Part shown: in pieces, positions 10,860 to 22,719 of the stretch | How the letters are laid out: each line of letters begins with the position of its first letter | Position numbering within the stretch: the stretch's first letter is position 1 | Source of the DNA: Megaustenia siamemsis | Taxonomy: Eukaryota > Mollusca > Gastropoda > Stylommatophora > Ariophantidae | DNA: 64,000 bases | Assembly (NCBI GenBank): GCA_032433765.1 | Contig: JAVIAB010000160.1 | Coordinates: 36,571,780-36,635,779, forward strand | Reading direction: 5' to 3' | Position numbers and translations under genes: made by a program | Notes under the pieces: model-generated | Seen by the model: the letters and a program-made list of their open reading frames with translations, nothing else | Databases searched by the model: none | Told to the model about the DNA's origin: nothing

Positions 10860-11195
10860 CACCTCGTTAATTTATTTTCGGTTGGCTGGAGTTGTGAACA
10901 TATTTCTATAGTCACGTGTAATGTAGGGTCTTGGACAATTTTCATCACTTGGTCCTATCAGTCGTTGACCACACCATGCTCTGTCCAGAGTCTCGGCGCT
11001 ATTGATGTTTCAAATTTCAATGAATTTTTATAATTTACTATCACGTGACTTTCAAATTAATTATCACTCAAATCTGGTATTGGATTGTCAGTGAAGCTTC
11101 TACGATTTTTTACGATTTTTTTTTTTTATGTAAAACGCAATTTCATTGTGTTTATATTTTTATTTGTACTTAATATGTTTTTTTTTCTTATTCTC
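10860..11195. other. No gene seen; AT-rich spacer
   Basis: Unassigned sequence between two family D fragments. It holds T-rich runs near 11108-11122 and nothing that looks like an exon. Confidence 0.3.
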
Positions 11196-11455
11196 CTTTT
11201 CAACTCCCTGTGTAGCATACGTATTCAACAAACACTATGTAAGCCGTCCCGTTTGGTGCCATCCTCTTAAGATCGTCCCATGTCTTCCCAACCCTTTTCA
11301 TCTCTGCTTCCATCTGTCTTCTCCAAATATACGGTTAACTTTCCACTTTGATTTCCGCAGTGTGTGTCCTATCCAGCCTATGTGTTCCCTTTGTCTACTG
11401 GTGTTCGTATAGTACTTTCCCATAGTTCTAAGTAGGTAATTGTGTCCAGCCATTT
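11195..11455 (-). mobile_element. LINE family D 3' fragment (old)
   Basis: Diverged minus-strand copy matching 10300-10560. Landmarks are CCCATGTCTTCCCAACCCTT, CATCTCTGCTTCCATCTGTC, TTCTCC, and CCGCAGTGTGTGTCCTATCC. Internal deletions are evident. Confidence 0.7.
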
Positions 11456-11504
11456 AGTTCATTTTGAAGGTCACAAGAGAACATCACTACATTTCCAACA
11501 CGAT

Positions 11505-11895
11505 TTTTGTTTCCCATTATAATGAAAAGACGATTAGAGGCCACAGAGATGGGATTTCTCAGAAGAATGTTGAAAGTTCCCTGGACAGCTAAAAAGACCA
11601 ATGAGGAAGTTCTCAAAGAGGCCAACACAAAAAGGGAGCTCTTAAAAAACATCAGAAAGAAGCAATCAACATTTTTCGGGCACATCATGAGAAGAGGAAA
11701 GTTGGAATACTTGGTTACAACTGGCAAAATAAAAGGAAAGAGAGATCGCGGGCGACAAAGAGAGAAAATACTGGATAGCTTGGTGTCATGGCATGGAAAA
11801 CAGTCAACAACAGAACTGATACGATGCACTGTAGATAGAAGATTGTGGAGGGACATGATTGCCTACGCCAACCAGTATGGCACATGATTATGATT
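11505..11895 (+). mobile_element. LINE family B 3' end
   Basis: The longest open version of the family B tail, with an uninterrupted 126-codon frame. It contains RRMLKVPWTAKKTNEEV, KRELLKNIRKKQ, FFGHIMRRGKLEYLVTTGKI and RDRGRQREK, and ends MIAYANQYGT. The (TGATGATG) tail is reduced to GATTATGATTAT and directly precedes a SINE. Confidence 0.85.
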
Positions 11896-11900
11896 ATAAT

Positions 11901-12157
11901 GGAGCCGCGATAGCTCAGTGGTTAGTGAACTGGACTACAAAGGACAAGGGTTAGTGTTCGATCCCAACCGACGGCTTCCGGGTTCACCCAGCCTTAAATG
12001 GGTACCGGATTTTTTTCTGGGAAAGTAAAGCAGCACGGGCGTAGTACCGACCACATTACCCCAAAAATCATGTGCTGAAGGTCTGTAAAATATAGGGTCA
12101 CTAACACCATATTTCCCTATACGCCACTTGGCGTGACGGGGGTACTTTACTTTACTT
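11901..12157 (+). mobile_element. tRNA-derived SINE (main family), full length
   Basis: A good reference copy. The head is GGAGCCGCGATAGCTCAGTG with A box TAGCTCAGTGGTTAGTG and B box TTCGATCCC. The body includes GGGTTCACCCAGCC and ACCGACCACATTACCCC. The hairpin CGCCACTTGGCG and GTACTTTACTTTACTT form the 3' end. It abuts the 3' end of the family B LINE. Confidence 0.92.
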
Positions 12158-12159
12158 AT

Positions 12160-12990
12160 TATAATGTTCTTATCAATCCATTTTCAAATTGTTTTCTCAC
12201 TTTGGTTACAAGACGATTAGGGATGTTTTATGTTTTTTTTTTCAAAATCTCTTCCATATCAATCAGCTTCAAATAAATTATCACTATAATTGGTATGACT
12301 AATGTCAGAACTCTCACATTTTCTTAAAATCGTGTTTGCTGATTATCCTCGAGTATGTTTTTGAAGTGTCCCTTATATCGTGTGCCGGACTGATGAGAAA
12401 GTTTGTGTCTGTGAACTTTAAGACGCTGAGATGTCTAAGCTGGAGAAATCAGATCATCAAATACCAATGTCTGGGAGATCACACTCACCGCAAAATGAAT
12501 TAATAAATGACACTTTCTCCCATTTTGTTCTCTTTTCTCAGTTCTTTCTGTTTATTTTTTCTTTGTCTCTACTTCCTCTTGATACTTTCCTTGTTTTCTC
12601 TACTTTTAAATCTACCTAGTTTCTCTCCTTTTATTTCTATCTTTACACATCTATTTTTCTTTCTCATTTTCCTCGTCTCTGTTTGTCATTTTCTCACCTT
12701 TTCTCTTTTTATTGCTGCATTTTTTCCTCTTCTACTTTTCTTGTGTATATCTGTTGTTGCACATTGTTCTCTTAATACATCTATCTCTCGTTCTCTTAAT
12801 TTGTAACTTAAATCTCCTTTTATGCAAAATTTTCTGTCTCTTTCGATTTAACGCTCCCTACCATTCTATCCACGCTTTTTTGTCAACTTCATATCTCTTG
12901 TCTCTCTAAATCATAAAGACAAAATCATTTACATTGACTCTTTTATTCATTGTCTTTCCGTTAGACACATTATTCTTGTTATACAGTTTC
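12160..12990. other. No gene seen; pyrimidine-rich spacer
   Basis: From 12510 the plus strand is a long T/C-rich stretch (many TTTCTCTTTT runs). Its open frames are low-complexity Phe/Leu/Ser strings and not credible proteins. Confidence 0.5.
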
Positions 12991-12994
12991 TCTC

Positions 12995-13262
12995 TCTCTA
13001 TAAGAAATGTCACATTACCTCTCTATGTAGTTTCTCTCTCTCTATAAGAAATGTCACATTACCTCTCTATGCAGTTTCTCTCTCTCTATAAGAAATGTCA
13101 CATTACCTCTCTATGCAGTTTCTCTCTCTTTATAAGAAATGTCACATTACCTCTCTATGCAGTTTCTCTCTCTATATAAGAAATGTCACATTACCTCTCT
13201 ATGCAGTTTCTCTCTCTCTATAAGAAATATCAAATTACCTCTCTATGCAGTTTCTCTCTTAG
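12995..13262. repeat. 44-bp minisatellite, about 6 units
   Basis: The unit is GCAGTTTCTCTCTCTCTATA followed by AGAAATGTCACATTACCTCTCTAT. A decayed extension with CACATTACCTCTC persists to about 13320. Confidence 0.92.
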
Positions 13263-13619
13263 TCACATTCTTATTGCAACACTGTTTTTAAAGAAGTCAC
13301 ATTACCTCTCTTATTAAATTTATATCTTTCTCTTTCTCTTTTAGTCACAATCTTACTATCACAAAGTTTATTTTGCCAGCAAAATCAGGTTATTGCATTA
13401 AAAAATGTCTACATCTTAGTCACATTCTTTCTATTTTTCTTTATTTGTTTCTCTCTCATTCACTCCCTCTCTTCAGGCATTTTCAACCTGTGAAGAGTTT
13501 TCGTCACACATTCATCTCTTATTTTATTTTCTCTTAAGTATTCACTCTCCTTTGCGCTTTACTCCTCACTTTCTTAAGTATCTCTCACTCGCACACTCAC
13601 TCACTCATCAAACCACACC

Positions 13620-14005
13620 TTCTCATATTCACAACCCGCAAAATTACCTCAAATGCTTATTCACCCACACGCTTACTCAATCTCGTCACAAACTCACTTC
13701 TCTGCTCCCTCACTCACTCACTCACTAACTCACTCACTCACTCACCCACTCATCAAACAACACCTTCTTATTCTAACAACCCACAAAATTACCTCATATG
13801 TTCATTCACCCACACGCTTACTCAATCTCCTTACAAACTCACTTCTCTGCTCCCTCACTCAATCACTCACTCACCCACTCATCCAACAACACCTTCTCAT
13901 ACTCACAACCCACAAAATTACCTCATATGTTCATTCACCCACACGCTTACTTAATCTCCTCACAAACTCACTTCTCTGCTCCCTCACTCACTCAGTCTCT
14001 TAAAC
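13620..14005. repeat. About 125-145-bp tandem repeat, 3 units, with CACT-rich core
   Basis: Three units share the landmark CACAAAATTACCTCA.ATG, CACCCACACGCTTACT and CTTCTCTGCTCCCTCACTCA. The CACTCACT stretch varies in length between units, which accounts for the size difference. The frames are repeat-driven. Confidence 0.85.
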
Positions 14006-14009
14006 ACGT

Positions 14010-14365
14010 CATTACACTCTCGACTAAACTAATTATTAGAAGCTCCACGCCTGTTACCTCCTATCGTGACCTCATCCCAAACATCTTCGTTTACACCCCT
14101 CCTACCAAATAATGATTGACAGCTACCAGTTTCCTTCATTCTACTTATCGACTCCCACATTAGCCAAGTCAGGAAGGTCACGCTTCAGGTGCCCCCGACT
14201 GCCCCATCCTGATCACTTCCAGAGATGTGGAAACTTGTGACAAACGAACGGGGGTCCCATTGATTTTAGATTTGAGACAAGTAATAATAAATGAATATTA
14301 TTATAAAGGGAAACATCCGAGGCGATACTTCAGTGAATCATTTCAGGGGAAGATGTATGTTTACA
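14010..14365. other. No gene seen
   Basis: Spacer between the CACT-rich array and a tRNA-like SINE. No exon with convincing splice signals was seen. Confidence 0.3.
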
Positions 14366-14369
14366 GCAC

Positions 14370-14525
14370 TCGGACAAAAATCACAAATAATCAACAACAG
14401 AAAAAAAATCAAAGAACAATGTATGGTCCGACGCTGGATCGAACTCGTACTCCATGGCACAGAGCCTTGCCACAAGAAACCAAACTCTAAAGCGCACGGC
14501 TAACTGAACTATCTGAAAAAATAGC
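14370..14525 (-). mobile_element. tRNA-derived SINE, second family, head region
   Basis: The minus strand carries GATAGTTCAGTTAGCCGTGC as an A-box region and GAGTTCGATCCAGCG as the B box, then a run of T and a body. The intervening part is longer than in a tRNA gene. The family is different from the main SINE. It is a probable SINE rather than a tRNA gene. Confidence 0.55.
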
Positions 14526-14639
14526 TATATTTTGGCGATGTCTTTCATGTAGATGTTCTCGTGTCTATAGCAATGGGTTACGATCACACATGTATAACAC
14601 TGGGGATAGGGTTGAATGTCTAGTTGGAGATTGATTTTA

Positions 14640-14885
14640 AAAAAAAATAATTTCTTCAATTACTGGAGGGATCATGTTTACAAAATTGTTTTGACTTCTT
14701 TAAGTTTTAGAGTGGTAAGTTAGTGAATGAAATTTTGATTTCTTTGAGATTTGGAGTGTTAAAAATTTGAATGGAGTTGTATTTTATTTGTAATTTCGAG
14801 TGGCCAAATTTTAATTTCCTTGTTGATCTAGAGTGGTTAAGTTTGAATGAAGTTGTGATTTCTTTGGGATCTTGGAGTGGTTTCC
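14640..14885. repeat. Degenerate tandem repeat, about 60 bp, 3-4 units
   Basis: Repeating landmarks are TTTCTTTGAGATTTGGAGTG, GAATG(A)AGTTGTGATTTCTT and TAGAGTGGTTAAGTTTGAATG. Units are highly diverged. Confidence 0.5.
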
Positions 14886-14894
14886 CATTGTACT

Positions 14895-16682
14895 TCGTAC
14901 TGTAAAAAAATAAGCCGCAAAAATTTCAGAAACATGGACAAGTCATAGAAAAGATAAAAATTAAATCCGCCATCCAGGAAAAATAACAGCTCTCAGTCTA
15001 AGAGATGTATGATGCAATCTAGAGAAAGCCGCAGGGAGCCCGGATCGCTGACTCACCTTTTGTCTGCCAGGAAATCTTCCAGAATTGGCACCTGGAATGG
15101 ACGTACTCTAAATGAAAAAGGAAAAGAGGCACAAGTAGTATCAGAAATGGAAAACTACAAGTAGATATACAATGAATGTGCGAAACAAGATGGTTAGAAA
15201 TGTAAAGGCATCATCAAGATATTAAAAAATGGTAAAATCACAGGACCAGATGAAATTCCTTCAGAAGACATCAAAGCAGATATTAACACCTCTACCAAAA
15301 TGTTACATAATTTATTAGATAAAATATGGGAGAGGGAAAAAATAAAGACTGGAAAGAAGGTTATATGATCAAACTACCAAAAATATGACGTTTACAGGAG
15401 TGTACGTATATATATTCGACTGCTACCAGTGCTATGAAAAATACTAATCTGTATCATTCTGGAGAGACTAAAAGATGCCAAATAGAAACATTTGAGAGAT
15501 GAACAAGTAGGTTTTCGGAAAAATAGATCATGTGCTGATCAAATAACTACTCTACATATAATAGTTGAACGAAGTTTAGAACTAAAATCCCCACTTTATA
15601 TTGGATTCATAGATTACGAAAAGGCATTTGATAGTTTAGATAGAGGAGTGCTTTGGAAGTTGCTGAGTCATTACGGAATCCCCATGAAGTTTATTAATTG
15701 ATAAGAACAATGTATGAGGGAATGAACTGTCATGGTGTGCAGGGACAGCCACAGAAGTAAGAACAGGAGTAAGGCATGGATGCATTCTATTTCCATTTCT
15801 CTTTCTACTGGCCATAGATTGCATTATGAAAATAATTTAAAACAACAGAAATGAAATCCAGTGGTCACTGACCAAGCAACTCAATGACTTAGACTTTCCT
15901 GATGGCATAGCTCTCCTTTCACATAGTCATTACCAGATTATTGCAAGATTGCATGAGGATACTTGATGAGAGATCACAACAGGTGGGACTGAAGATAATA
16001 GAGATAAGACCAACATTATGAGAATTAATACACTTGGCAATAAGCAAATAAAAATATGAGAAATACCTCTACTAGACGTACAATCTTACATACATCTGGG
16101 CAGTAAAATAGACAAAGAGAGAGGAACAGAGAATTATACCAAAATAAGGATATCAAATGCAAGAGAATTCGTTGCACTGAAAATATTTGGAAGACCAAAG
16201 AAATAAGGTTAAATACTAAAATAAAAAAAAACTCCAATGTTAAGTCAGTCCTATTATATGGCTGTGAAACGTGGACAACAACAAAAATGACAATCATGAA
16301 GATACAGACCTTCATTAATGGATGCTTGCGCAGAATAAAAAGATGAAAATGGCAGGATAAAATCACTAACATAGAATTATGGGAAAATACCAGTCAAATG
16401 CCAATGAATAAAGAGATACAGCGAAAACTATGGCGCCGGATAGGATACACATTGCGGAAACCAACTGAAAGTATTACACAACAGGCCCTTTTTTGGAAAA
16501 AGGACAAGAAAAAAGACAAAGAGTGAGACCAAAATATTCCTGGAGAAGACAGATGGAAGCGGAGATGAAGATGATGGGGAAGACATGGAATATCTTAAAA
16601 GAATGGCAAGAAACATAACAGCTTGGAAAGTTTTTGTTGAATACCTATGCTCAGCATGGAGATGAAAGGTAGAAGAAGAAAA
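14895..16682 (+). mobile_element. LINE family D, internally deleted copy with endonuclease and RT remnants
   Basis: This is the most complete family D copy. Near 15075-15160 the start of an endonuclease/exonuclease/phosphatase domain can be read (RIGTWNGRTLNEKGKEAQVV), then stops. From about 15200 the reverse-transcriptase region follows. KITGPDEIPSE is near 15235-15265, and an open frame at 15492-15701 holds EQVGFRKNRSCADQ and the catalytic palm motif FIDYEKAFDSLDRGVLW. The second half of the RT, with the expected YADD box, is decayed near 15895-15925. The C-terminal tail (KSVLLYGCETW, HTLRKPTESITQQ) runs from 16230 to 16600, and a GAA-rich 3' tail ends it near 16680. Most of the endonuclease has been deleted. 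The element is dead. Confidence 0.85.
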
Positions 16683-16689
16683 GCAATGT

Positions 16690-17140
16690 ATGTATTATGT
16701 CTGTACGTATGTACACGAATGTGTTGTTTTTAGTTCACTCTGTGCTTTCATTTCTAAAATATTCTTGAAACCACAGACGGTCATTATCGAGAATCCTCAA
16801 AATGCTACCAGAATGTAAAGTCACATCTATGACTTTATTGACCTATTTTATCCAACCACGGTCCGGGTTAATTATTTATTAGTAGATCTGGGTCTTAATT
16901 ATGGATAAAAATCGGTGAGCTGTTTATCAGATAATAGTATATCGATCTAACTAAAACTCGTTTCCAATGAGTTAAAACAGAAAATTAGGGTTTAGTTTTA
17001 TGGCATGTGAAGGTTTTTTCGGTGTGGTTTGTTGAACCAAGGGTATTTGGTGTGTATCTAATACACGCAGAAGTTGCTGTAACGTTAACAATTTGTTTCA
17101 AGAGTAGAAACTAGTGAACGAAATAACAATTATAGGATGT
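16690..17140. other. No gene seen
   Basis: AT-rich spacer between the LINE and a minisatellite. TTTACAGT-type motifs at the right end foreshadow the array. Confidence 0.3.
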
Positions 17141-17145
17141 GATTA

Positions 17146-17412
17146 CAGATTTACAGTAAAGAGAGATGGCAGAAAATGATATAATTGATGTCGTTACAGA
17201 TTTACAGTAAAGAGAGAAGGCAGAAAATGATATAATTGATGTCGTTACAGATTTACAGTAAAGAGAGAAGGCAGAAAATGATATAATTGATGTCGTTACA
17301 GATTTACAGTAAAGGGAGAAGGCAGAAAATGATATAATTGATGTCGTTACAGATTTACAGTAAAGGGAGAAGGCAGAAAATGATATAATTGATATCGTTA
17401 CAGATTTACAGT
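17146..17412. repeat. About 51-bp minisatellite, 5 units
   Basis: The unit is ATTTACAGTAAAGAGAGAAG followed by GCAGAAAATGATATAATTGATGTCGTTACAG, with few changes between units. Confidence 0.92.
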
Positions 17413-17439
17413 TACACGATGTACAATGACAACGTTTTA

Positions 17440-17645
17440 TAATCGTAGCGAAGATATACGATATACAAGGATAAGATAGTAGATTTATAGTGAGGAGATT
17501 ATATTAACAATATATTAACAGATTTACAATGAAGATATACGGTATACAAGGATAAGATAGTAGATTTATAGTGAAGAGATTATATTAAAAATATATTAAC
17601 AGATTTACAATGAAATAGACGGAATAAAAGGATATGTTTACAGAT
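17440..17645. repeat. About 80-bp tandem repeat, 2-3 units
   Basis: Repeated landmarks are GATATACGGTATACAAGGAT, AAGATAGTAGATTTATAGTG and TATATTAACAGATTTACAATG. It shares GATTTACA with the neighbouring 51-bp array and may be related. Confidence 0.75.
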
Positions 17646-17789
17646 TTACAGCGAAGAGAGACGAAAAAAGGATCGCTCAGTTCGACCAGAAAACTCCTTC
17701 TATACGGGACACAGATACAGAAAACAAGATATCAATATTGGAGTATTTTAGTATGTGATGTCAAATTGGAAAAGATTTTTATTTCTAAA

Positions 17790-17915
17790 GAAAGTAGGGC
17801 GGCCTTTCGTAATACCGACCATATCACCTATAAAATGCGCCGTTGGCCAATGAAAAATGGACACTAACATATCATTGTCTCCATACGCCTTAAAGCGTAA
17901 AGGGTACTTGGTGTG
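17790..17915 (+). mobile_element. SINE 3' body fragment (variant subfamily)
   Basis: Matches the SINE body: GGCGGCCTTTCGTAATACCG, ACCATATCACC, then a terminal CGCCTTAAAGCG, with compensating change in the hairpin arms, and GGGTACT. The tRNA head is missing. It is closer to the copy at 29706 than to the main family. Confidence 0.65.
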
Positions 17916-18109
17916 TATCTTCTTCCTTTAGATCCTTTAAATTTAAATCTTTTATTGAGCAGACGAGGGTATCAGACAAATAAGCCGAAAGCTTTCTCGC
18001 TGAAATAGTGATATGGTTTCTGGAAAGAAAGCTACAAAGTCTTCATGGGAGTCTATGGAAAGCAATGAAGAAGATATTGTAAAAAAAGGAATATATCAAG
18101 AATAAAAAA

Positions 18110-18545
18110 ACAGCTGGATAATGTATGTACCTGGACCCTAGATGCAAGAACAATATACAAAAAATAACCTCTACTGAGATGAAGTGTGTTAGACGAATGA
18201 CAGGAAACAGTCTGAGAGATAAGATCAGAAATTAAGAATTCAGAAACAAGCTAGGAATAACCACCGCCATAGAATATAAAAAGAAATAACAGATAAAATG
18301 GTTTGGCCACGTGTCAAGGCAGAAAGATCAAAACACAACACAACGAGCCTCTAATAAACATTGCGAGAACACCAGACCCAAAGGCCGACAACGAAAAATG
18401 TGGATTGACGGAATATTAGAAACATTAGGAAACAACAGCAACAGAATCGAACAGAAGAGCAAAATACCGTAAATTATATCTCTCATCGACGCTGTAAGGC
18501 AAATTAGGAAGGAAAGAGGAAGTAAAGAGGAAGAACAGCTGGACT
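18110..18545 (+). mobile_element. LINE family E 3' fragment
   Basis: The decayed C-terminal tail can be read through several frames: RRMTGNSLRDKI, then IKWFGHVSRQKDQNTTQRA, then GRQRKMWIDGILETL, then a LIDAVRQIRKERGSKEEE-type end. The same order is seen at 55740-56060. Family F is related. Confidence 0.75.
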
Positions 18546-18648
18546 AAAACAACTTAAAAATATAATCAAGCTTCCTTCAATACCTTGCTAGACATACGAG
18601 GAATATGGGGTTTGTGGCTATTTGTTAAATATGGCCAAAGTACTATTT

Positions 18649-18903
18649 GGGGAGCCGCGATAGCTCAGTGGTTAGTGAACTGGACTACAAAGGACAAGAG
18701 GTATGGTTCGATTCCAACCGACGGCTTCCGGGTTCCTCCAGCCTTTAATGGGCACCGGACTTTTTTCTGAGAAAGTAAAGCGGCACAGGCGTAATACCGA
18801 CCACATTACCCCAAAAATCATGTGCCGAAGGTCTGTAAAATTTTTGGTCACCAACACGATATTCCCTATACACCATTTGGCATGACGGGGGTACTTTACT
18901 TAT
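18649..18903 (+). mobile_element. tRNA-derived SINE (main family), full length
   Basis: Head GGAGCCGCGATAGCTCAGTG, B box GGTTCGATTCC. The 3' hairpin is altered to CACCATTTGGCATG, so its pairing is weakened. It ends GTACTTTACTTATTTTT. Confidence 0.9.
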
Positions 18904-18904
18904 T

Positions 18905-19660
18905 TTTAAACTACTATTTGGGTTATATGGTCAGTATCACGTGAGAATTTGTTTCCGAGAAACATTTCAGGCATCCACTTTTAGGGGCAAGGTGAACCAG
19001 GGAGCCTTGTTGATTCGAAAAAAATGTATTTTCTGTAAATTGTCAAAAAAAGTAAATAAATATGTCGAAATAAAAGTTTGAGAAAAAGGTGTTAACTGAT
19101 ATAGTTGGGTTAAGTTGAATGAAATATACCCGTGCATTTTGGGAAAACGCTGTGACAAGTTGTGGAGCGGATATGGGGAATTTATGACTGCAATGAAACT
19201 GGCTCCATGGATAGAATAGAATTACAGGGGGTTAAGAAAAGCAGTGAAAGACAGACAGGGAAATATAATGCATAGATCGATAAAATCAATTGCTGTGGGT
19301 CCCTTTAGCATTATGGTTCAACGGATGAGATACTCCTCTTGTGTTCAAAAGTGTCCGATTCGCAACTCGCACTAAGTGGTTAGGTTTATTGATCTTTTTA
19401 AACCATACATCTTGATCTTGATCCTTCCAGCGCCGGTAGACGTCATATCGGGCTTGTAGTGCTTTTTGTCATCCATACATGACCATATTAATATTTGTAT
19501 GCATAACATATCAGTCTGTTTTGACAGCAGCATCGTAAGTATCTCAGTATCGCAGCATTTGACATTTCTATTGAACAACAAACGTTCCCACCTTGCCGTC
19601 TCACTGTGGCATGGTTTTCTTCTTGTGAAATCGTACCATTATGTTACAATACATTGCCAT
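18905..19660. other. No gene seen
   Basis: About 750 bases without an exon-like frame or recognised repeat. It ends at the 5' truncation point of the family D LINE near 19670. Confidence 0.35.
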
Positions 19661-19669
19661 CTACATATT

Positions 19670-20125
19670 TTTAACTCCAATGTTAAGTCAGTCCTATTAT
19701 ATGGCTGTGAATCATGGAGAACAACAAAATTGACAATCATGAAGATACAGACTTTCATTAAAGGATGCTTACGCAGAATAAAAGGATGGAAATAGCAAGA
19801 CAAAATCACTAACATAGAATTATGGAAATGTACCAGTCAAACACCAGTGGATAAAGAGATACAGTAAAAGACGATGGAGCTGGATAGGACAGCGGAGGCC
19901 AACTGAGCGTATTACACAGCATGCCCTTTTTTGGAATCCCCAGGGGAAAAGACAAAGAAGACCAAGAAATTCTTGGAGAAGACAGACAGAAGCAGAGATG
20001 AAGATGATGGGGAAGACATGGAATGATCTTAAAGGAATGGCAAAAAAACAGAACGGCTTAGAAAGTGTTTGTTGAAGACCTATGCTCCACAGGGGGCTGA
20101 AAGGTAGAAGAAGAAGAGGAAGATA
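19670..20125 (+). mobile_element. LINE family D 3' end
   Basis: 5'-truncated copy starting at TAACTCCAATGTTAAGTCAG. It has KSVLLYGCESWRTTKLT, IQTFIKGCLRRIKGWK, then a stop. The tail continues through frameshifts to a GAA-rich 3' end (GGTAGAAGAAGAAGAGG). Confidence 0.85.
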
Positions 20126-20329
20126 TTGTCATCTGTATTGGATACCTGCCCTTTTAAAGGAACCACCCAAATGTTGTGACGTTTTCAGTATTCCGAGCAG
20201 GGCGGCTGTTGGTAAAATCACGTTAGCCGTCTATAGGTCACATAGCTGAAGACATCACAAGCTTGGGATGCGTTCGGGAAAACTCTCTCAGCCCTTTGAC
20301 TTTTAATATAGGTGGCACTGCAAAATATC

Positions 20330-20890
20330 TAACGGTATGTACATCAAGATGTACAACAGAGGTGAGATGCAGAATGGCTCAGGCAAAAGTATCTTTAAAA
20401 CAAATGAGGAAGATACTATGCAACCCATTTTTGTACAATAGAAACAAGAAAAGGAGGTCTTAAATATTATGTAGAGCCAGTCTTAACATATGGATGTTAA
20501 TCATGGACAATTAGACAATTGACAAGAAAATCACGGGAGTCTATAGAAATGTGGTTTTACAGAAGAATGGTGAGAATACCATGGGCAACTAAGAAGAGTA
20601 ATGAAGATTTTCTGAGAGAGGTCAAAGCAAAAAGAGAGCTAATTTCCAATATTATGAAGAAACAATCATCATTTTTAATGAGAAGAGAAGAGCTGGAATA
20701 TATTGTAACAACTGGGAAAATTGAGGGACGAAGAGATAGAGGGAAGCAAAAAAAAAGATACCAGACAGCTTAAGAGAATTGTTTGGCAGAAGGTCAACAA
20801 CAGAAATGATAAATAACTGTCGAGATCGAAATATGTGGAGAGACATGATCACCTAAGCCAGCAGGTTCGGTGCCTGATGATGATGATGCA
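20330..20890 (+). mobile_element. LINE family C 3' end
   Basis: Starts in the TKEVRCRMAQAK region and proceeds through WFYRRMVRIPWATKKSNEDF, KRELISNIMKKQ and GRRDRGKQK to a GTGCCTGATGATGATGATG tail. It has a deletion of the FGHV segment: AATGAGAAGAG follows directly on TCATCATTTTT. Frameshifts break it into short frames. Confidence 0.85.
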
Positions 20891-20894
20891 CATC

Positions 20895-21430
20895 TTTATT
20901 TCGAGTGACAGGAAATGATTTTGGCAAGTTGGACAGTAATTATATGGATATCAACTACTTGTACATGTGTACAGGCGCACCAGACTGCTGAACACAAACT
21001 TCAAGACTGCACTGAATATAGTAGACTGAGGACAATCCATTAGCCCATAGATACAACACTACAGACAAAACTATATGAGCCACTGCAAGAAATACAAAAG
21101 ACAGTAACCTTTATACAGGAAACAACATTGCAGATATAGGCAATATTTCAGGCGAACGAAAGATATATATAGATTATATGGATACGCGTTGTCTCTATTG
21201 TAGCTGTACTATTATAAATCCCATAGTTTTTCTCTCACACGCGAATGGACATTTTGATTTTCATGATCGGATGACATTTTATGCGCCTATAACGACACAG
21301 GAATGTGCTACTTGCTACGCGCGCCCAGTTTTCATCCTGAATGTAAAGAAATGTGTAAACGTATGGACATTTATGTTGATGCGCTGATTTTTTATGAATC
21401 TTTGACCGAACTACGGAGTTCGTGCACGTG
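20895..21430. other. No gene seen
   Basis: Unassigned sequence before the 14-bp array. Short frames across 21178-21420 have no recognisable domain. Confidence 0.3.
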
Positions 21431-21435
21431 GATCA

Positions 21436-21850
21436 GTGTTCTCATGTCGGTGTTCTCATGTCGGTGTTCTCATGTCGGTGTTCTCATGTCGGTGTTCTCA
21501 TGTCGGTGTTCTCATGTCAGTGTTCTCATGTCAGTGTTCTCATGTCAGTGTTCTCATGTCGGTGTTCTCATGTCAGTGTTCTCATGTCAGTGTTCTCATG
21601 TCGGTGTTCTCATGTCAGTGTTCTCATGTCAGTGTTCTCATGTCGGTGTTCTCATGTCGGTGTTCTCATGTCGGTGTTCTCATGTCAGTGTTCTCATGTC
21701 GGTGTTCTCATGTCGGTGTTCTCATGTCGGTGTTCTCATGTCAGTGTTCTTATGTCGGTGTTCTCATGTCAATGTTCTCATGTCAGTGTTCTCATGTCCG
21801 TGTTCTCATGTCGGTGTTCTCATGTCGGTGTTCTCATGTCGGTGTTCTCT
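21436..21850. repeat. 14-bp minisatellite, about 30 units
   Basis: The unit is GTTCTCATGTCGGT, alternating with GTTCTCATGTCAGT. Since 14 is not a multiple of 3 and the unit has no plus-strand stop, all three plus frames are open across the array (Cys/Ser/His/Val-rich), which gives three overlapping artefact frames of 154-185 codons. Confidence 0.97.
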
Positions 21851-22124
21851 GTATTTCTAAGAGAGGATCGAATCATCAATGGATGAGTTGGGAGTGCCAA
21901 GATGATGATCCTAATATAAGATCTATACCCACATTACAGCATACGCATGATACATGATCCGTGCTCGTATTGCCTTATCTGACATATCAATGCTTACTCA
22001 AACAGTGTACAGCGACTGCATAATCCTCATCAACTCATTTGGGCGAACTCCGGTATCAGGTTAAACAAACAGCTTCTTTAGTATATAAATATATATATAT
22101 ATAATCAATATTAAAAAAAGGTAA

Positions 22125-22716
22125 ATGAATTTAAATATTTGGGAACTTTATTAACCTCAGCCCGAAGATGTACAAAAGAGGTGAGATGCAGAATGGCTCA
22201 GGCAAAAGCAGCTTTCCAGAAAATGAGGAAGATACTATGCAATCCATTTTTGACAAAAGGAACAAAAAAAAAGAGTTCTTAAATGTTATGTAGATCCAGT
22301 CTTAACATATGGATGTGAATCATGGACAATAGAACAACAGAAAAGAGAATCACTGGAGTCTTGTGAAATGTGGTTTTACAGAAGAATGTTGAGAATACCA
22401 TGGACAGCTAAGAAGAGTAATGAAAATGTTCTGAAAGAGGCCTAAGAAAAAAGAGAGCTAATTTCCAATATTAGGAAGAAACAACATCATTTTTTGGCCA
22501 TGTAATGAGAAGAGAACTGGAATATATTGTAACAACTGGAAAAATTGAGGGACGAAGAGATAGAGGGAAGCAAAGAGAGAAAATACCAGACAGCTTAAGA
22601 GAATGGCTTGGCAGAAGGTCAACAACAGAAATGATAAATAACTGTTGAGATCGAAAGCTGTGGAGAGACATGATCACCTACGCCAGTAGGCCCGGTACTT
22701 GATGATGATGATGATA
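22125..22716 (+). mobile_element. LINE family C 3' end
   Basis: Covers the segment from VNEFKYLGTLLTS (22115-22160) through the C-terminal tail to GGTACTTGATGATGATGATG. A stop in the KREL segment and a deletion of CAA in the MRREQLE region distinguish it from the copy at 58.5 kb. Confidence 0.85.
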
Positions 22717-22719
22717 TAT

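Noticed and set aside
11901..11980. tRNA gene
   Set aside because: The A and B boxes belong to the SINE head; copies recur with the same non-tRNA body and do not fold into a mature tRNA with a proper 3' end.
12507..12909. Hydrophobic Phe/Leu-rich frames resembling membrane proteins
   Set aside because: Caused by T/C-rich low-complexity DNA; two frames look equally hydrophobic.
21303..21957. Three overlapping Cys/Ser/Val-rich frames
   Set aside because: By-product of the 14-bp repeat in all three frames.
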